Source of the DNA: DASRVA01 sp050732875
Lineage (GTDB): Bacteria > Gemmatimonadota > Gemmatimonadetes > JACCXV01 > JAHWKZ01
Assembly: GCA_050732875.1 (NCBI GenBank)
Contig: JBOHRQ010000006.1
Coordinates: 1-64,000 of the forward strand
Reading direction: 5' to 3'
DNA length: 64,000 nt
Shown here piece after piece: positions 47,937-56,684 of the stretch. A program made the translations under genes and the position numbers. The notes under the pieces were generated by a model that saw only the letters and a program-made list of their open reading frames with translations, did no database searches and was not told the origin of the DNA. Positions within the stretch are counted from its first letter, which is position 1, and each line of letters begins with the position of its first letter.

Positions 47937-49016
47937 TCAACGCTCGAGGCGGGCGTCGATCCAGGGCAGGATCCGGGTCGCCATCCGCACCCGCATCCGG
48001 TTCCGATGGTCCCCCGCGTAGACCTCGTAGAGGTGCGGCACCTCGAGCGCGACCAGCGAATCGGAGAACGCCTTGGTCGCGGGCGGGATGTGGGCGAACT
48101 CGTCGCCGAACGCGGTGTCGAACGCTAGCCCCCGGAGCGACTTGAGGGCCTCCGCGCGCTCGGCCGCGTGAGCGAGCGGCAGCGCCGCCGCCATCCGCTC
48201 CGCCGCCGGAGTGAGGACGACCTCGCCGTCCACGACCGTCGCCGGCAGCTCGACGTAGAGGGGCGGCGCGGCGGGGGCCGGCGCGAACGCCGCGGCGACC
48301 CCGGCCACGATCAGCGGCCAGATGTCCCCTTCCTCCTCGAGCGCCGTCCACATCTCCGCCGCCGAGCGGTACTCCGTCATCCGCTGCCAGAGGTCCGGAT
48401 CGGAAACGAGATCCAGGTCCAGGCAGCAGAGGCAGCACGGGTTCATCCCCCAGGCGACCGAGAAGACCTCGGGGTACTGCATCGCGAGCCGGATCGCGCC
48501 CAGCCCGCCCATCGAGTGGCCCAGGATTGCGCGGCTCTCCCGGGCCGGGATCGTCCGGTAGGCGCGGTCCACGTACGCGACCACATCCCGGGCGATGAAG
48601 TCCGCCCAGCCGCCCGTGACCGGCGAGTTCACGTAGTAGCTTCCCCCGTAGGCGTTCCGCCCGTTCGGCATGACCACGATCGCGGGACCGATCTCTCCGG
48701 CCGCGATCAGGCTGTCCATCGTCGCCTGGATCGTCATCCCGTCGTACACCGGCTCGACCCATATCTCGGGCGAGTCCAGCACACCGTGCAGCAGGTAGGT
48801 CGTCGGGTACCGCTGGGCGGGCTCATCGTCGTAGCCCGGCGGCAGGTAGACGAACGCCGGCTGCCGGTCGGGGTCGCCGAGCAGGTTCCCGGCCAGCGAG
48901 GGCGCCGGGATCGTGTCGGAGACGATACGGCCGGCAGGCTGAGCGGTTAGGGGAGCGGCCAGCAGGACGAGGAAGATAGGCAGCGCGAGTCGGGATCCGA
49001 ACGGCGTCGGTCGCAT
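47937..49016 (-). CDS. Exported esterase (esterase D/antigen 85-like)
   Basis: The 359-residue protein has a signal peptide (ALPIFLVLLAAPLTAQP) and a putative-esterase (PF00756-type) fold: RYPTTYLLHGVLDSPEIW, VVMPNGRNAYGGSYYVNSP, the nucleophile Ser in ILGHSMGGLGAIR and AGDHRNR for the His. The motif WGMNPCCLCCLDLDL after the nucleophile places four Cys in five residues, unusual for an exported enzyme. AAGGAAC precedes the ATG. Substrates of this fold include acyl-CoA, mycolates, feruloyl esters and siderophores; none can be chosen. Confidence 0.82.
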   Translation of the reverse strand: MRPTPFGSRLALPIFLVLLAAPLTAQPAGRIVSDTIPAPSLAGNLLGDPDRQPAFVYLPPGYDDEPAQRYPTTYLLHGVLDSPEIWVEPVYDGMTIQATMDSLIAAGEIGPAIVVMPNGRNAYGGSYYVNSPVTGGWADFIARDVVAYVDRAYRTIPARESRAILGHSMGGLGAIRLAMQYPEVFSVAWGMNPCCLCCLDLDLVSDPDLWQRMTEYRSAAEMWTALEEEGDIWPLIVAGVAAAFAPAPAAPPLYVELPATVVDGEVVLTPAAERMAAALPLAHAAERAEALKSLRGLAFDTAFGDEFAHIPPATKAFSDSLVALEVPHLYEVYAGDHRNRMRVRMATRILPWIDARLER

Positions 49017-49127
49017 GGGGTTCCTTCAGCGGAAGGTGGGTTTCCCGGGTTTCCCCCTTCTACGCTCGAGACCCCGCCGGCGTTTCGTGGAAGAAGACGG
49101 CGCCGTCTCCCGGCCCCTCTCTCGCCC

Positions 49128-50651
49128 CTACTCCACCCGCACCATCGTGAACCGGTTGTACTCCAGGCTCTCGGCCGGGCCGCCGCCGTCGGGGAACGTG
49201 AAGCCGATCACCTCGCCGCCGCCGGTCAGCTCGACGCGGAGCTGGTCCTCCGCGGCGGCGTAGACCTCGGCCACGCTCCGGGCAACGCCCATCGACACCT
49301 CCAGGTGCTCGTCGACCACGCGCCAGGTCATCCGGCCCAGGGCGGGGTGCTCGTAAGTACCGGCGTAGGCGTCGAGGGGATGCGGGAGCGGCACCTGCCG
49401 CGCTTCGCGCTCGGCCCGGTGGTCGGCCAGCTGCTGGAGGTTCTGGGCGACGCCCGCCTCGAGCTCCGCCAGCCGACTCTCGTACGTAGCCGCGACGTCG
49501 GGCTTGCCGCTGAGCCGGTCATAGATGTAGGTGGCCACGAGATCGGCCGCGGGGGACGCCGGCCCGCCGCCGTTGACGAGCACGATCACGCCGATCCCGT
49601 GCGACGGCATGAACGACATGTGGGAGCGGTAGCCGGTGAAGGAGCCGAAGCGGTGGACGATCGTGTCCCCCTCGAACGTCCCCAGGTCCCAGCCGTAGCC
49701 CCAGCCGAAGCGATGGAACGGGCCGAACTCGCGATCCTGGTCGGCGTGCTTCTCGTGCGCCGACACCAGCACCCCGGGCGGAAAGGACCGCTCTCCCTCG
49801 ACGACCCCGTCGCCGACGTGGGCGGCGACGAAGCGGCCCAGGTCCCTCGCCGACGCGAAGTGCCCGCCCGCGGCGTGCATGTTCTCGTCCTCCTTGGCGA
49901 GGCGGACCCGTTGCCAGCTGTGGCCGGGGTCGATCTCGTGGGGCATCGCGATCTCGTCGCTCTCGAAGTCGGAGACCCGCCCGCTCGTCTCCTCCATCCC
50001 TAGCGGATCCAGAACCTCGCGGCGGACGACATCCTTCCAGCCGTGCCCGTCGTCGGGGTCCAGGACGAGGCCAAGGATGTTGTAGGGGAGATTTCCGTAG
50101 GAGAACGCGGGCCCCGTTTCGGAGGGACCGTAGCCGGCTAGCAGCTCGACCAGCTGCCCGGGCTCGAACTCGCCCGTGAAGGCGGTGCGGAAGACGACCG
50201 GCCCGCCGTCCTGGAGGCCTTCGGTCATCGTGAGCAGCGCCTCGATCGTGACCGAGTCGGCGTCGACCGGCGCCTCGAAGCGGACCCCCGGGATGTAGCG
50301 GGTCACGGGCGCTTCGAGGTCCAGCTCCCCGCGCTCGGCCAGCAATAGGACGGCGGTCGCGGTCAGCGCTTTGGTGCTCGAGGCGATGTAGAAGGCCGTG
50401 TCCTCGTCGACCCCGCGGCCGGTCGCCTTGTCGGCGACGCCGAAGCCGTCCGCGTAGACGACCGAATCGCCGCGCGTGACGGCGATCCCCATCCCCGGCG
50501 TCAGGCCCGCGTCGAGGAGGCGATGGGCAAAACCCTGCACGTCCGACCGCCAGTCGCCCGAGGGGTTCTGGGCGAAGGCGGGGGACGCCGCCAGGATCGC
50601 GAAGAAGGTCCCGATCGCCGGGATGATCGTGACGCGGGTCAGCCGATGCAT
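49128..50651 (-). CDS. Serine hydrolase, class C beta-lactamase type
   Basis: The 507-residue enzyme has a signal peptide (about 1-28, ending AFAQ) and the three class C elements: IASSTKALTA (SxxK nucleophile), FSYGNLPYN (YxN) and HRFGSFTGYRS (HxG). A C-terminal lipocalin-like domain (LDAYAGTYEHPALGRMTWRV, EDQLRVELTGGGEVIGF) is typical of the large esterase/peptidase subgroup. ATG 50651 follows AAGGAG. It is about 110 nt upstream of the esterase gene on the same strand. Function is hydrolase outside the cytoplasm; not necessarily a beta-lactamase. Confidence 0.83.
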   Translation of the reverse strand: MHRLTRVTIIPAIGTFFAILAASPAFAQNPSGDWRSDVQGFAHRLLDAGLTPGMGIAVTRGDSVVYADGFGVADKATGRGVDEDTAFYIASSTKALTATAVLLLAERGELDLEAPVTRYIPGVRFEAPVDADSVTIEALLTMTEGLQDGGPVVFRTAFTGEFEPGQLVELLAGYGPSETGPAFSYGNLPYNILGLVLDPDDGHGWKDVVRREVLDPLGMEETSGRVSDFESDEIAMPHEIDPGHSWQRVRLAKEDENMHAAGGHFASARDLGRFVAAHVGDGVVEGERSFPPGVLVSAHEKHADQDREFGPFHRFGWGYGWDLGTFEGDTIVHRFGSFTGYRSHMSFMPSHGIGVIVLVNGGGPASPAADLVATYIYDRLSGKPDVAATYESRLAELEAGVAQNLQQLADHRAEREARQVPLPHPLDAYAGTYEHPALGRMTWRVVDEHLEVSMGVARSVAEVYAAAEDQLRVELTGGGEVIGFTFPDGGGPAESLEYNRFTMVRVE

Positions 50652-50764
50652 CGATTCGCTCCTTCTGCGGTGATGGACTCCGGACTCGAGCATCAGGCTA
50701 GAGGGACCACGGGCGATCGCGCTTGAACGGATCAAACCGCGGCGTCGAGCCTGCTTCCCCGCTA

Positions 50765-51550
50765 CTAGGACCTGGCCAGCGCCTGCAGCTCGGTGGGGGT
50801 CAGGCCCGTCGCCGCCCGCATTTCCCGGCACATGTGGGGATGGTCGGAGAAACCGGTGGCGTGGGCGACACGGGTGAGGAGACAATTCGAACGCTCGATC
50901 GCCCGCGCCGCCCGCCGGACTCGCTGACGCCGGCGGTACTCGGTCATGCTGGTCCCGTAGTGCCGACGAAAGGCGCGGGCGAGCGACACAGGATGCACGC
51001 CGGCCTCGCGTGCCAGGCCGCGTACGGATGGGCTCGCCGGCAGCGTGTCGTCCAGCGCCTCCTTGACGCGCCTCAGCCAGTCGGGCGGATCGCGCCGTGC
51101 CGGAGCGTCGACGCTGGTGACCTCGCCCAGGAGATCGAGGATGTGATCCTCCAGCTCACCACCCTCGCTCTGGCCGGCGATCAGCCGGCGCTGCAGGGCG
51201 AGAAACGCAATGACTCCGGCACCCGCGTGGATCCAGCGCCAGGACCCGAGATCGTCGACCTCCCTGTCCAGCAGGACCTGCACGGTGCGGGCACCCCGCG
51301 GGCCGACCTCGTCGGCATGCACGACACCGGCCGGCTTCACGACCACGCTCAAGATCTGCGCGAGCTCCTCACGACCGCCGACCGTCTCACGGATCCCCCC
51401 TTCGAGCACGAGGGTGATCCCGGCGTAGTCGTGAGCGTGAGATTCCTGCCGAAGCCCCGGCGGATACGAGAGCTCACGCACCTTGAAGCCGTTACCCACG
51501 GCCTCTCGGCGAAGGGCAGGCTCGCTGTCACCGGTTCGCGCGCGGATCAT
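50765..51550 (-). CDS. AraC-family transcriptional regulator
   Basis: The 261-residue regulator has a cupin-like N-terminus (FKVRELSYPPGLRQESHAHD, YAGITLVLEGGIRETVGG) and two AraC helix-turn-helix motifs at the C-terminus (VRGLAREAGVHPVSLARAFR, TRVAHATGFSDHPHMCREMR, ATGLTPTELQALAR). ATG 51550 (MIRARTGD) was chosen over the longer frame. The neighbouring genes (epimerase remnant upstream, serine hydrolase downstream) do not reveal its ligand. Confidence 0.87.
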   Translation of the reverse strand: MIRARTGDSEPALRREAVGNGFKVRELSYPPGLRQESHAHDYAGITLVLEGGIRETVGGREELAQILSVVVKPAGVVHADEVGPRGARTVQVLLDREVDDLGSWRWIHAGAGVIAFLALQRRLIAGQSEGGELEDHILDLLGEVTSVDAPARRDPPDWLRRVKEALDDTLPASPSVRGLAREAGVHPVSLARAFRRHYGTSMTEYRRRQRVRRAARAIERSNCLLTRVAHATGFSDHPHMCREMRAATGLTPTELQALARS

Positions 51551-51573
51551 GAGCTTCCCAACGAAAGTCGCTC

Positions 51574-51717
51574 TCACGAAGTTTCCTGCTCCATCCTCGT
51601 CCCCTCGTACCACTCGATCGTTCGCATCAGTCCCTCGCGGAGCGGAGTAGCGGCCCGGAATCCTAGGACCCGCTGGGCGCGTGAGACGTCGAGACGGCGC
51701 CGGGGCTGGCCGGGCCG
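51574..51717 (-). pseudogene. C-terminal remnant of a nucleotide-sugar epimerase
   Basis: The frame reads GQPRRRLDVSRAQRVLGFRA followed by ATPLREGLMRTIEWYEGT. This is the typical C-terminus of SDR-type GDP-fucose synthase/epimerases (GQPRRCLDTSRAxxxFGF... EGLRxTIEWY). At least 250 N-terminal residues are missing, and sequence upstream is of the DoxX gene. Only about 47 codons remain, ending at TGA near 51574. Confidence 0.65.
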
Positions 51718-51731
51718 CGTCGTCGACGGCG

Positions 51732-52163
51732 CTAGCCTGCGCTGCCCCGCCTCGAACGCATCACCCCGTCCAGGCTCCACGGGCCGGCGCCGTTGCCGAT
51801 CAGGAAGATCCAGACCGACATGTAGAGGAGCGCCAGCTCGCCGCCGCTCAGGTACGGGACGATGTGGCGCGGCAGGTGAGCCTGGACGAACGCGATCAGC
51901 ATCTCCAGGGCCAGAACGATCGCCACCGGACGCGTGAAGAGGCCGAGGAGGATGAGGAGCCCGCCGAAGACCTCGAGCACCCCCGCCAGACCCATCTGCG
52001 AGAATAGGGCCGCGGAGCCGCCATCCTCGCCCATGCCGCCGAACCAGCCGAAGAGCTTGGGCATCCCATGCATGCAGTACAGCGCCCCGGCGAAGATCCG
52101 GAGGATCGCGTGGGTGGCGCCGGCGAGGCCGGTGGAGCCGGCCGTGGTAGAGGGCAGAGCCAT
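51732..52163 (-). CDS. DoxX family membrane protein
   Basis: The 143-residue protein has four membrane helices and DoxX features: ILRIFAGALYCMHGMPKLFG, GLAGVLEVFGGLLILLGLFT, PVAIVLALEMLIAFVQAHLP, LLYMSVWIFLIGNG. DoxX-like proteins act in the inner membrane, in some species in thiosulfate:quinone oxidation or redox homeostasis, but most are of unknown role. ATG 52163 follows CTGGAGG; an ATG nine codons upstream is possible. It lies just upstream of the epimerase remnant. Confidence 0.85.
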   Translation of the reverse strand: MALPSTTAGSTGLAGATHAILRIFAGALYCMHGMPKLFGWFGGMGEDGGSAALFSQMGLAGVLEVFGGLLILLGLFTRPVAIVLALEMLIAFVQAHLPRHIVPYLSGGELALLYMSVWIFLIGNGAGPWSLDGVMRSRRGSAG

Positions 52164-52387
52164 GTACCTCCAGGGGAAAAGGGGTCGCATGGTAGCTTGA
52201 CCGTCGCTACAGGATAGGACGGACGAGGCCGGGGCTCCAGTTCAGCCGGAGCGGCCTACCAACCGCTCAAGCGCCGGCGAATGTGACGCGCCGCATGAGC
52301 TCTGAGAAACGGGAGTCCGTGCGGAGAGGATCGTAAAACAGGAATCCCGCTCAGGCTGCGAGCCGCCGGACAGTCCCTCGAGCGGGT

Positions 52388-53320
52388 TCAGGGGCCGGCA
52401 TCGATGACGGTATCCAGCTCCAGCACAAGGATCTCCGACGCCTCGTAGAACGGCTCGTCCGGGAACCAGACGTAGCGCGCGAAGGCGATCTTGGAGCCGT
52501 CGGGCGACCACCACGCCTGGCGGTCATCAGCGGGATCATCGGTGAGCTGCTGCAGGTTCGAGCCGTCGGCGTCCACCACCCACAGGTCCGACGAACCCGA
52601 TCGCTCGGAAGCGAAGACGATCCGCTTACCGTCCGGAGACCAGGCCGGCCATCCATCGAACCCGTCATGCTTCGAGAGATTGACGACGTCGTTGCCGTCG
52701 AGGTCTACGACGACCACCTCCCAGTTCCCGTCGGCCAGGATGCGGCGTGTCGCGAGCCGGGTTCCGTCCGGCGACAGCGTCGGGTAGGTCTCGACCTCGG
52801 GCGTCGACGTGATCCGGCGAACGTTCGAACCATCGGCGTTCATCACGTACAAGTCGACGTTCTCGTCGTTCTCCCCGGTGGCGGAGCGATCGGAGGCAAA
52901 GAAGATCCGCTGGCCGTCGGGCGACCAGAACGGGTGCTCGTCGTTGGACGGGCTATTCGAAAGGTTCCGCTGAATCCCACCGTCGGCATCCATCACATAG
53001 ATCTGGGACGGACCGTCGCGGAACGAGCGGAACGCGATCCGCTCCCCGTCCGCTGACCACGCAGGGGTGCCATCCTGGCCCGGCGCGTCGGTCAGCTTGA
53101 TGATCGTCCCGCTGTCGGGTTCCATCACGTAGATGTCGAAATCGCCGTCGGCGTTGGACATGTAGGCGATCCTGGAGCCGTCGGGCGAAAAGGCGGGGTA
53201 GGCGTTGGTGATCCGGGTCAGGAGGTTCGGGCTTGCCTCCTGCGCTGACGCGACGCTTACGGTGGCAAGGATCATCCCCGCGCCGAAAAGAGAGGTACTG
53301 AGCGAAGTCTTTATCATCAC
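52388..53320 (-). CDS. Exported TolB-like PD40 beta-propeller protein
   Basis: The 310-residue protein has a signal peptide (about 1-26) and six PD40/TolB-type repeats with the pattern AFSPDGSRIAYMSNADGDFD, PAWSADGERIAFRS, PFWSPDGQRIFFASDRS, TLSPDGTRLATRR, PAWSPDGKRIVFASERS and AWWSPDGSKIAFARY. It is a soluble periplasmic propeller. It is not the Tol-Pal TolB, since it lacks the N-terminal domain and neighbours; a protein-interaction or scaffold role is inferred. It stands alone. Confidence 0.85.
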   Translation of the reverse strand: MMIKTSLSTSLFGAGMILATVSVASAQEASPNLLTRITNAYPAFSPDGSRIAYMSNADGDFDIYVMEPDSGTIIKLTDAPGQDGTPAWSADGERIAFRSFRDGPSQIYVMDADGGIQRNLSNSPSNDEHPFWSPDGQRIFFASDRSATGENDENVDLYVMNADGSNVRRITSTPEVETYPTLSPDGTRLATRRILADGNWEVVVVDLDGNDVVNLSKHDGFDGWPAWSPDGKRIVFASERSGSSDLWVVDADGSNLQQLTDDPADDRQAWWSPDGSKIAFARYVWFPDEPFYEASEILVLELDTVIDAGP

Positions 53321-53362
53321 TCCAGCTTCCCCCGAAGGCTTTCGCGGTCGAAATCTCGTTCC

Positions 53363-54133
53363 CTAACCTGCTGGACGAAGGATCCAGACCGGGCCTTCAA
53401 AAACGAACCTTCTAGATTCACGATTACCAAAGAAGGGGGCGAGTTCGCGTAACAGCCAGCGCCGAACTTCATCGATGTCCTCTTCGCCCTCCTCCACGGC
53501 CGCGATCACGTTCGTCTGCGTCACCAGGTAGTCGACCAGCCGTTCCCTGGTGAACTCCATGAGGTTTTGGTACTCGTCATGCGTCTCGACCCGGAACCCG
53601 GGCTCGACAAGGTCTCCGGGCGTGAAGTCCAAGGGAAACCTGGGAGGGTAGGGGTATCTGTTCCAATAGACATCTCGCATCCATTGCCCCATCCCGTCCT
53701 CTTCGCTCTCCTCCGCTCCACCGGCGAAGAAATTGTCGTAGACGACGACCAATCCATGTGGATGGAGAACCCGCAGCGCCTCGAGGAGGAATCGCTCCCG
53801 GTCGAGCCAGTGGAAGGTCAACGAGACGGTCAGCAGATCGAACGAACCGGCTCGAAAGGGCACCTCCTCTGCCCGCCCCGCCACATAGCTCATCTCCGAG
53901 AGCCGATGCGCGTGGGCCAGCATCGCCAGCGAGGAGTCGAGCCCCACCACTCGACGGGCCAAACGGATCAGGGGTCGCGTGGAGGCTCCGGTTCCGCAGC
54001 CGACATCCAGGGCTGTCCCATACCACCGTTTATCGAGACGCGATCTGAGGGTCTCGATAAGGCCTGCATGAAATTCCGGCCGTCCCAGCGCATAACGCTC
54101 GGCTACGGATTCGCTGGCGAAGTGGTTGTGCAC
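53363..54133 (-). CDS. SAM-dependent class I methyltransferase
   Basis: The 256-residue enzyme has the motif I glycine loop ALDVGCGTGASTRPL, motif II GLDSSLAMLAHA, and VSLTFHWLDRERFLLEALRV followed by LHPHGLVVVYDN. It resembles UbiE/Cyc2-like methyltransferases and should act on a small molecule in the cytoplasm. Start GTG 54133 (VHNHFASESVAERYALGRP) fits the fold; the longer frame overlaps the neighbouring TPR-SPOR gene. The substrate is unknown. Confidence 0.82.
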   Translation of the reverse strand: MHNHFASESVAERYALGRPEFHAGLIETLRSRLDKRWYGTALDVGCGTGASTRPLIRLARRVVGLDSSLAMLAHAHRLSEMSYVAGRAEEVPFRAGSFDLLTVSLTFHWLDRERFLLEALRVLHPHGLVVVYDNFFAGGAEESEEDGMGQWMRDVYWNRYPYPPRFPLDFTPGDLVEPGFRVETHDEYQNLMEFTRERLVDYLVTQTNVIAAVEEGEEDIDEVRRWLLRELAPFFGNRESRRFVFEGPVWILRPAG

Positions 54134-54188
54134 GCGGAGGCTCGCACCGGTTCTGAAAAGCGAGGATCCGTGCGAATGGAAGGCGCGG

Positions 54189-55598
54189 TCAGCGGGTGGC
54201 CGGCACCTGCTCGACCGGATAGCCAAGCTCGGTCAGGCGCCGGCGGTCGCGGTCGATGCGCTCTGCATCCGCCGATGTGCGGAACGGCCCGACCCGCACA
54301 CGGTAGAATCCGCGCCCGTCCACGACCGCGATCTGGACGGACGAGTTGAAGTCGTCCTCCTTGAGCCGCTTGGAGAGGTCGGCCGCCCGCGCGGCGCTTG
54401 CGAAGGCCCCGACCTGGAGATAGACCAGGTCCGCGTTCCCTCCGCCCGGTCCGAACTTGGCGGGGGGCCCGAGCTCCTCGGGAGGTTCGCCGGTCCGCTC
54501 TTCGGCGGGACGGTCCACCACCGGGCCTTCGTCGGGTCGCTCCACCACCGGGGTCTCGGCGGGTGGCTCCGCCGGGGCGCCCTCCACGGCCGGCGGCGTC
54601 GCTTCCAGAGCGGGCTCCTCCGGCGGCGCTTCCACGGGTCGCCCTTCGCCCCGCCCGACGCCCTCCGGGGCGGCGGCCACAGGGTCGGCGACGGCGATGT
54701 CCTCGACCTCTTCCTCGCGCGGCACCTGCTGGTCGCCGGCGGCCTCGGCGCCCGGCTGAGGCAGGGCCGCGGCCACGGGCGGCAGCTCCACGCTCGGTGC
54801 CTCTTCCCCGGGCTGCCGCTCTCCGGCCGCTGACGCCATGGCCGGGGGAGGCGTCTCGCCGCCCTGCGAGGCCAGCACCTGCCGGGCGTCCGCAGCCTGC
54901 GGCGAAGCGGGGTAGTCGAGGGTCAGAAGCGTGTAGTACTGCATCGCGGTCGGCTCGTCGCCGGCCTCGGCATGCGCTCGCGCCAGCCAGTGCGCGTACT
55001 CGGCCGCCAGAGCGTCCCGCTGACCCATCGATACCTGTCGCGACAGCTCACCCGACTTGACGCGATTGAAGCCCTCCTCGAAAGTCGAGACGGCGGCCGC
55101 GGGATCGCCGGCGGCGAACCTCGCCTGACCGATCCACAGGTCGATCTCAGGCTGGTACCGACTGACCGGATAGTCCTTGCGGAGCTGCTCGAACTGCTGA
55201 ATGGCGAGGTCGGGCTTCCCCTCGACCATGTTCAGCACCGCCAGCCGCTGAAGCGCTCCATCGGCGATGGGCGACGCCGGGAACTCGTCGACGATGATCT
55301 GGTAGTGGCGGCCCGCCACGGCCGCGTCCGGCTCCATGAGCGCGATGTAGTAGAGGGCCTCGGCCTGCGGCATCCGCGCCGCCCCCGTCAGGTTCGAGGT
55401 GGCATCGAGGTAGGCCCACAGCTTCTCGCGCGCCTCCTCGAAGCTCTCGCGCTCGAAGGCGCGGCGACCTTCCTCCAGAAGCTCGCCGGGGTCGTCCTGG
55501 GCGAGCGCTGCGCCGGGCACAAGAAGCGCAGCCGCGACGAGCGCGACCGTCACGCCGCCCGCGAGGGCGGCCATACAAAGGCGTCGTCTATGCGGCAT
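54189..55598 (-). CDS. Exported TPR protein with C-terminal SPOR domain
   Basis: The 469-residue protein has a signal peptide (about 1-33), TPR-like repeats (LEEGRRAFERESFEEAREKL, PQAEALYYIALMEP, IQQFEQLRKDYPVSRYQPEI), a 120-residue Pro/Glu/Ala-rich linker and a SPOR domain (LVYLQVGAFASAARAADLSK, VVDGRGFYRVRVGPFRTSAD). SPOR domains bind denuded septal peptidoglycan, so the protein probably sits at the division site in the periplasm. It overlaps holA by 11 nt on the same strand. The linker codons are unusually repetitive. Confidence 0.87.
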   Translation of the reverse strand: MPHRRRLCMAALAGGVTVALVAAALLVPGAALAQDDPGELLEEGRRAFERESFEEAREKLWAYLDATSNLTGAARMPQAEALYYIALMEPDAAVAGRHYQIIVDEFPASPIADGALQRLAVLNMVEGKPDLAIQQFEQLRKDYPVSRYQPEIDLWIGQARFAAGDPAAAVSTFEEGFNRVKSGELSRQVSMGQRDALAAEYAHWLARAHAEAGDEPTAMQYYTLLTLDYPASPQAADARQVLASQGGETPPPAMASAAGERQPGEEAPSVELPPVAAALPQPGAEAAGDQQVPREEEVEDIAVADPVAAAPEGVGRGEGRPVEAPPEEPALEATPPAVEGAPAEPPAETPVVERPDEGPVVDRPAEERTGEPPEELGPPAKFGPGGGNADLVYLQVGAFASAARAADLSKRLKEDDFNSSVQIAVVDGRGFYRVRVGPFRTSADAERIDRDRRRLTELGYPVEQVPATR

Positions 55599-56595
55599 GC
55601 AGAATCTCCATCAGATGTCTATCCATCACGAATCGCTCCCGATGTCCGGTCGATTTGAGCATGCGGTCGGCGTCGGCCAGTAGGTCCAGCGCGCGGGCGA
55701 CCGAGCCGGGCGTGTGTCGTCGGGCCTGTTCGGCGAGCCCCTTCGCCATCGCATACCAGGACCGCCCGGGGAGCGCCTCCATGATCCGGTGCGGATCGCT
55801 CGAGCCGGTCTCGACGACCACGCCGAGCCGGCAGAAGTGGGTGGCGAGGAGCGGCACCAGCCGGTACGCGCTCTCGCCGGATTCCAGGAGCCGACCGAGA
55901 ACCCGGAACGCCTTCTCCCGATCCCCCGCCCCGACCGCGTCGCACCATTCCCAGACCGTGCCGATCGTTCCGCCCGTGCAGACGGCCTCGACATCCTCGA
56001 TGGCGATGGTGTCCGTGTCTCCAACGTAGAGCGCCACCTTTTCGAGTTCGGCGTAGAGGGGCTGGAGCTCCGCGCCGAGCGCGGCCAGCGCGCGGGCGGC
56101 ATCCGTTTCGAGCCGCTTGCCGAAGTCGGTCCTGGCACGGCCGGCGAGCCAGCGCTCGTAGTCGAACTTGCGTGGGAGCTCGCACACGATCCTGAGCCCG
56201 CGCTTTTCCCAGAGCTGGTAGAGGTTTCCCCGCATGGTGGAGCCGCCGGTCCCGATCAGGCACAGGCTGGCGGGGGCTTCGTCGAGCGTCTCCTTGATGC
56301 GGTCGCGGACGGCCGCGGGGACGGCCGGAATCCCCTTCAGCACCACGATCCGCCGATCGTTCATGAGGGGGGGCGTGCCGACCAGGGTCTCGTAGTCGGT
56401 CTCGGTCAGCTCGGCGGCGTCCCGGGTCTCGAGGTCGAAGGCCTCGGAGCCGGGCGCCGTGATCACGTGCTCGAGAACCGACTTCACCACCTTGTCGCGG
56501 AGATATGTCTCGTCCCCGGCGATCAGGACGGCCGGGACCTCGAGCTTCGTCGCCGTCGGATCGGTGAGGAACGTGTCGGCCTGGATCTTCGGCAT
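55588..56595 (-). CDS. holA: DNA polymerase III subunit delta
   Basis: The 335-residue protein is a HolA-type clamp-loader delta subunit: VPAVLIAGDETYLRDKVVKS, SEAFDLETRDA, PPLMNDRRIVVLKGIPAVPA, ERWLAGRARTDFGKRLETDA, LYAELEKVALYVGDTDTIAI and RLVPLLATHFCRLGVVVETG. It opens the sliding clamp as part of the clamp-loader complex. ATG 56595 (MPKIQADTFLTD) was chosen over one 22 codons upstream. The overlap with the SPOR gene suggests one operon. Confidence 0.9.
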   Translation of the reverse strand: MPKIQADTFLTDPTATKLEVPAVLIAGDETYLRDKVVKSVLEHVITAPGSEAFDLETRDAAELTETDYETLVGTPPLMNDRRIVVLKGIPAVPAAVRDRIKETLDEAPASLCLIGTGGSTMRGNLYQLWEKRGLRIVCELPRKFDYERWLAGRARTDFGKRLETDAARALAALGAELQPLYAELEKVALYVGDTDTIAIEDVEAVCTGGTIGTVWEWCDAVGAGDREKAFRVLGRLLESGESAYRLVPLLATHFCRLGVVVETGSSDPHRIMEALPGRSWYAMAKGLAEQARRHTPGSVARALDLLADADRMLKSTGHRERFVMDRHLMEILHAA

Positions 56596-56684
56596 CGAGG
56601 CGATCGAACCGGGGTCAGAAGGTGGGTATCGATGAAGCTCGCCGGCGAAGGTATCGGCCACCGAGCGGCGGTGTCAACGATGGC

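Noticed and set aside
52388..53320. Tol-Pal system TolB.
   Set aside because: The protein lacks the TolB N-terminal domain and no pal, tolA, tolQ or tolR lies nearby; only the propeller repeats are shared.
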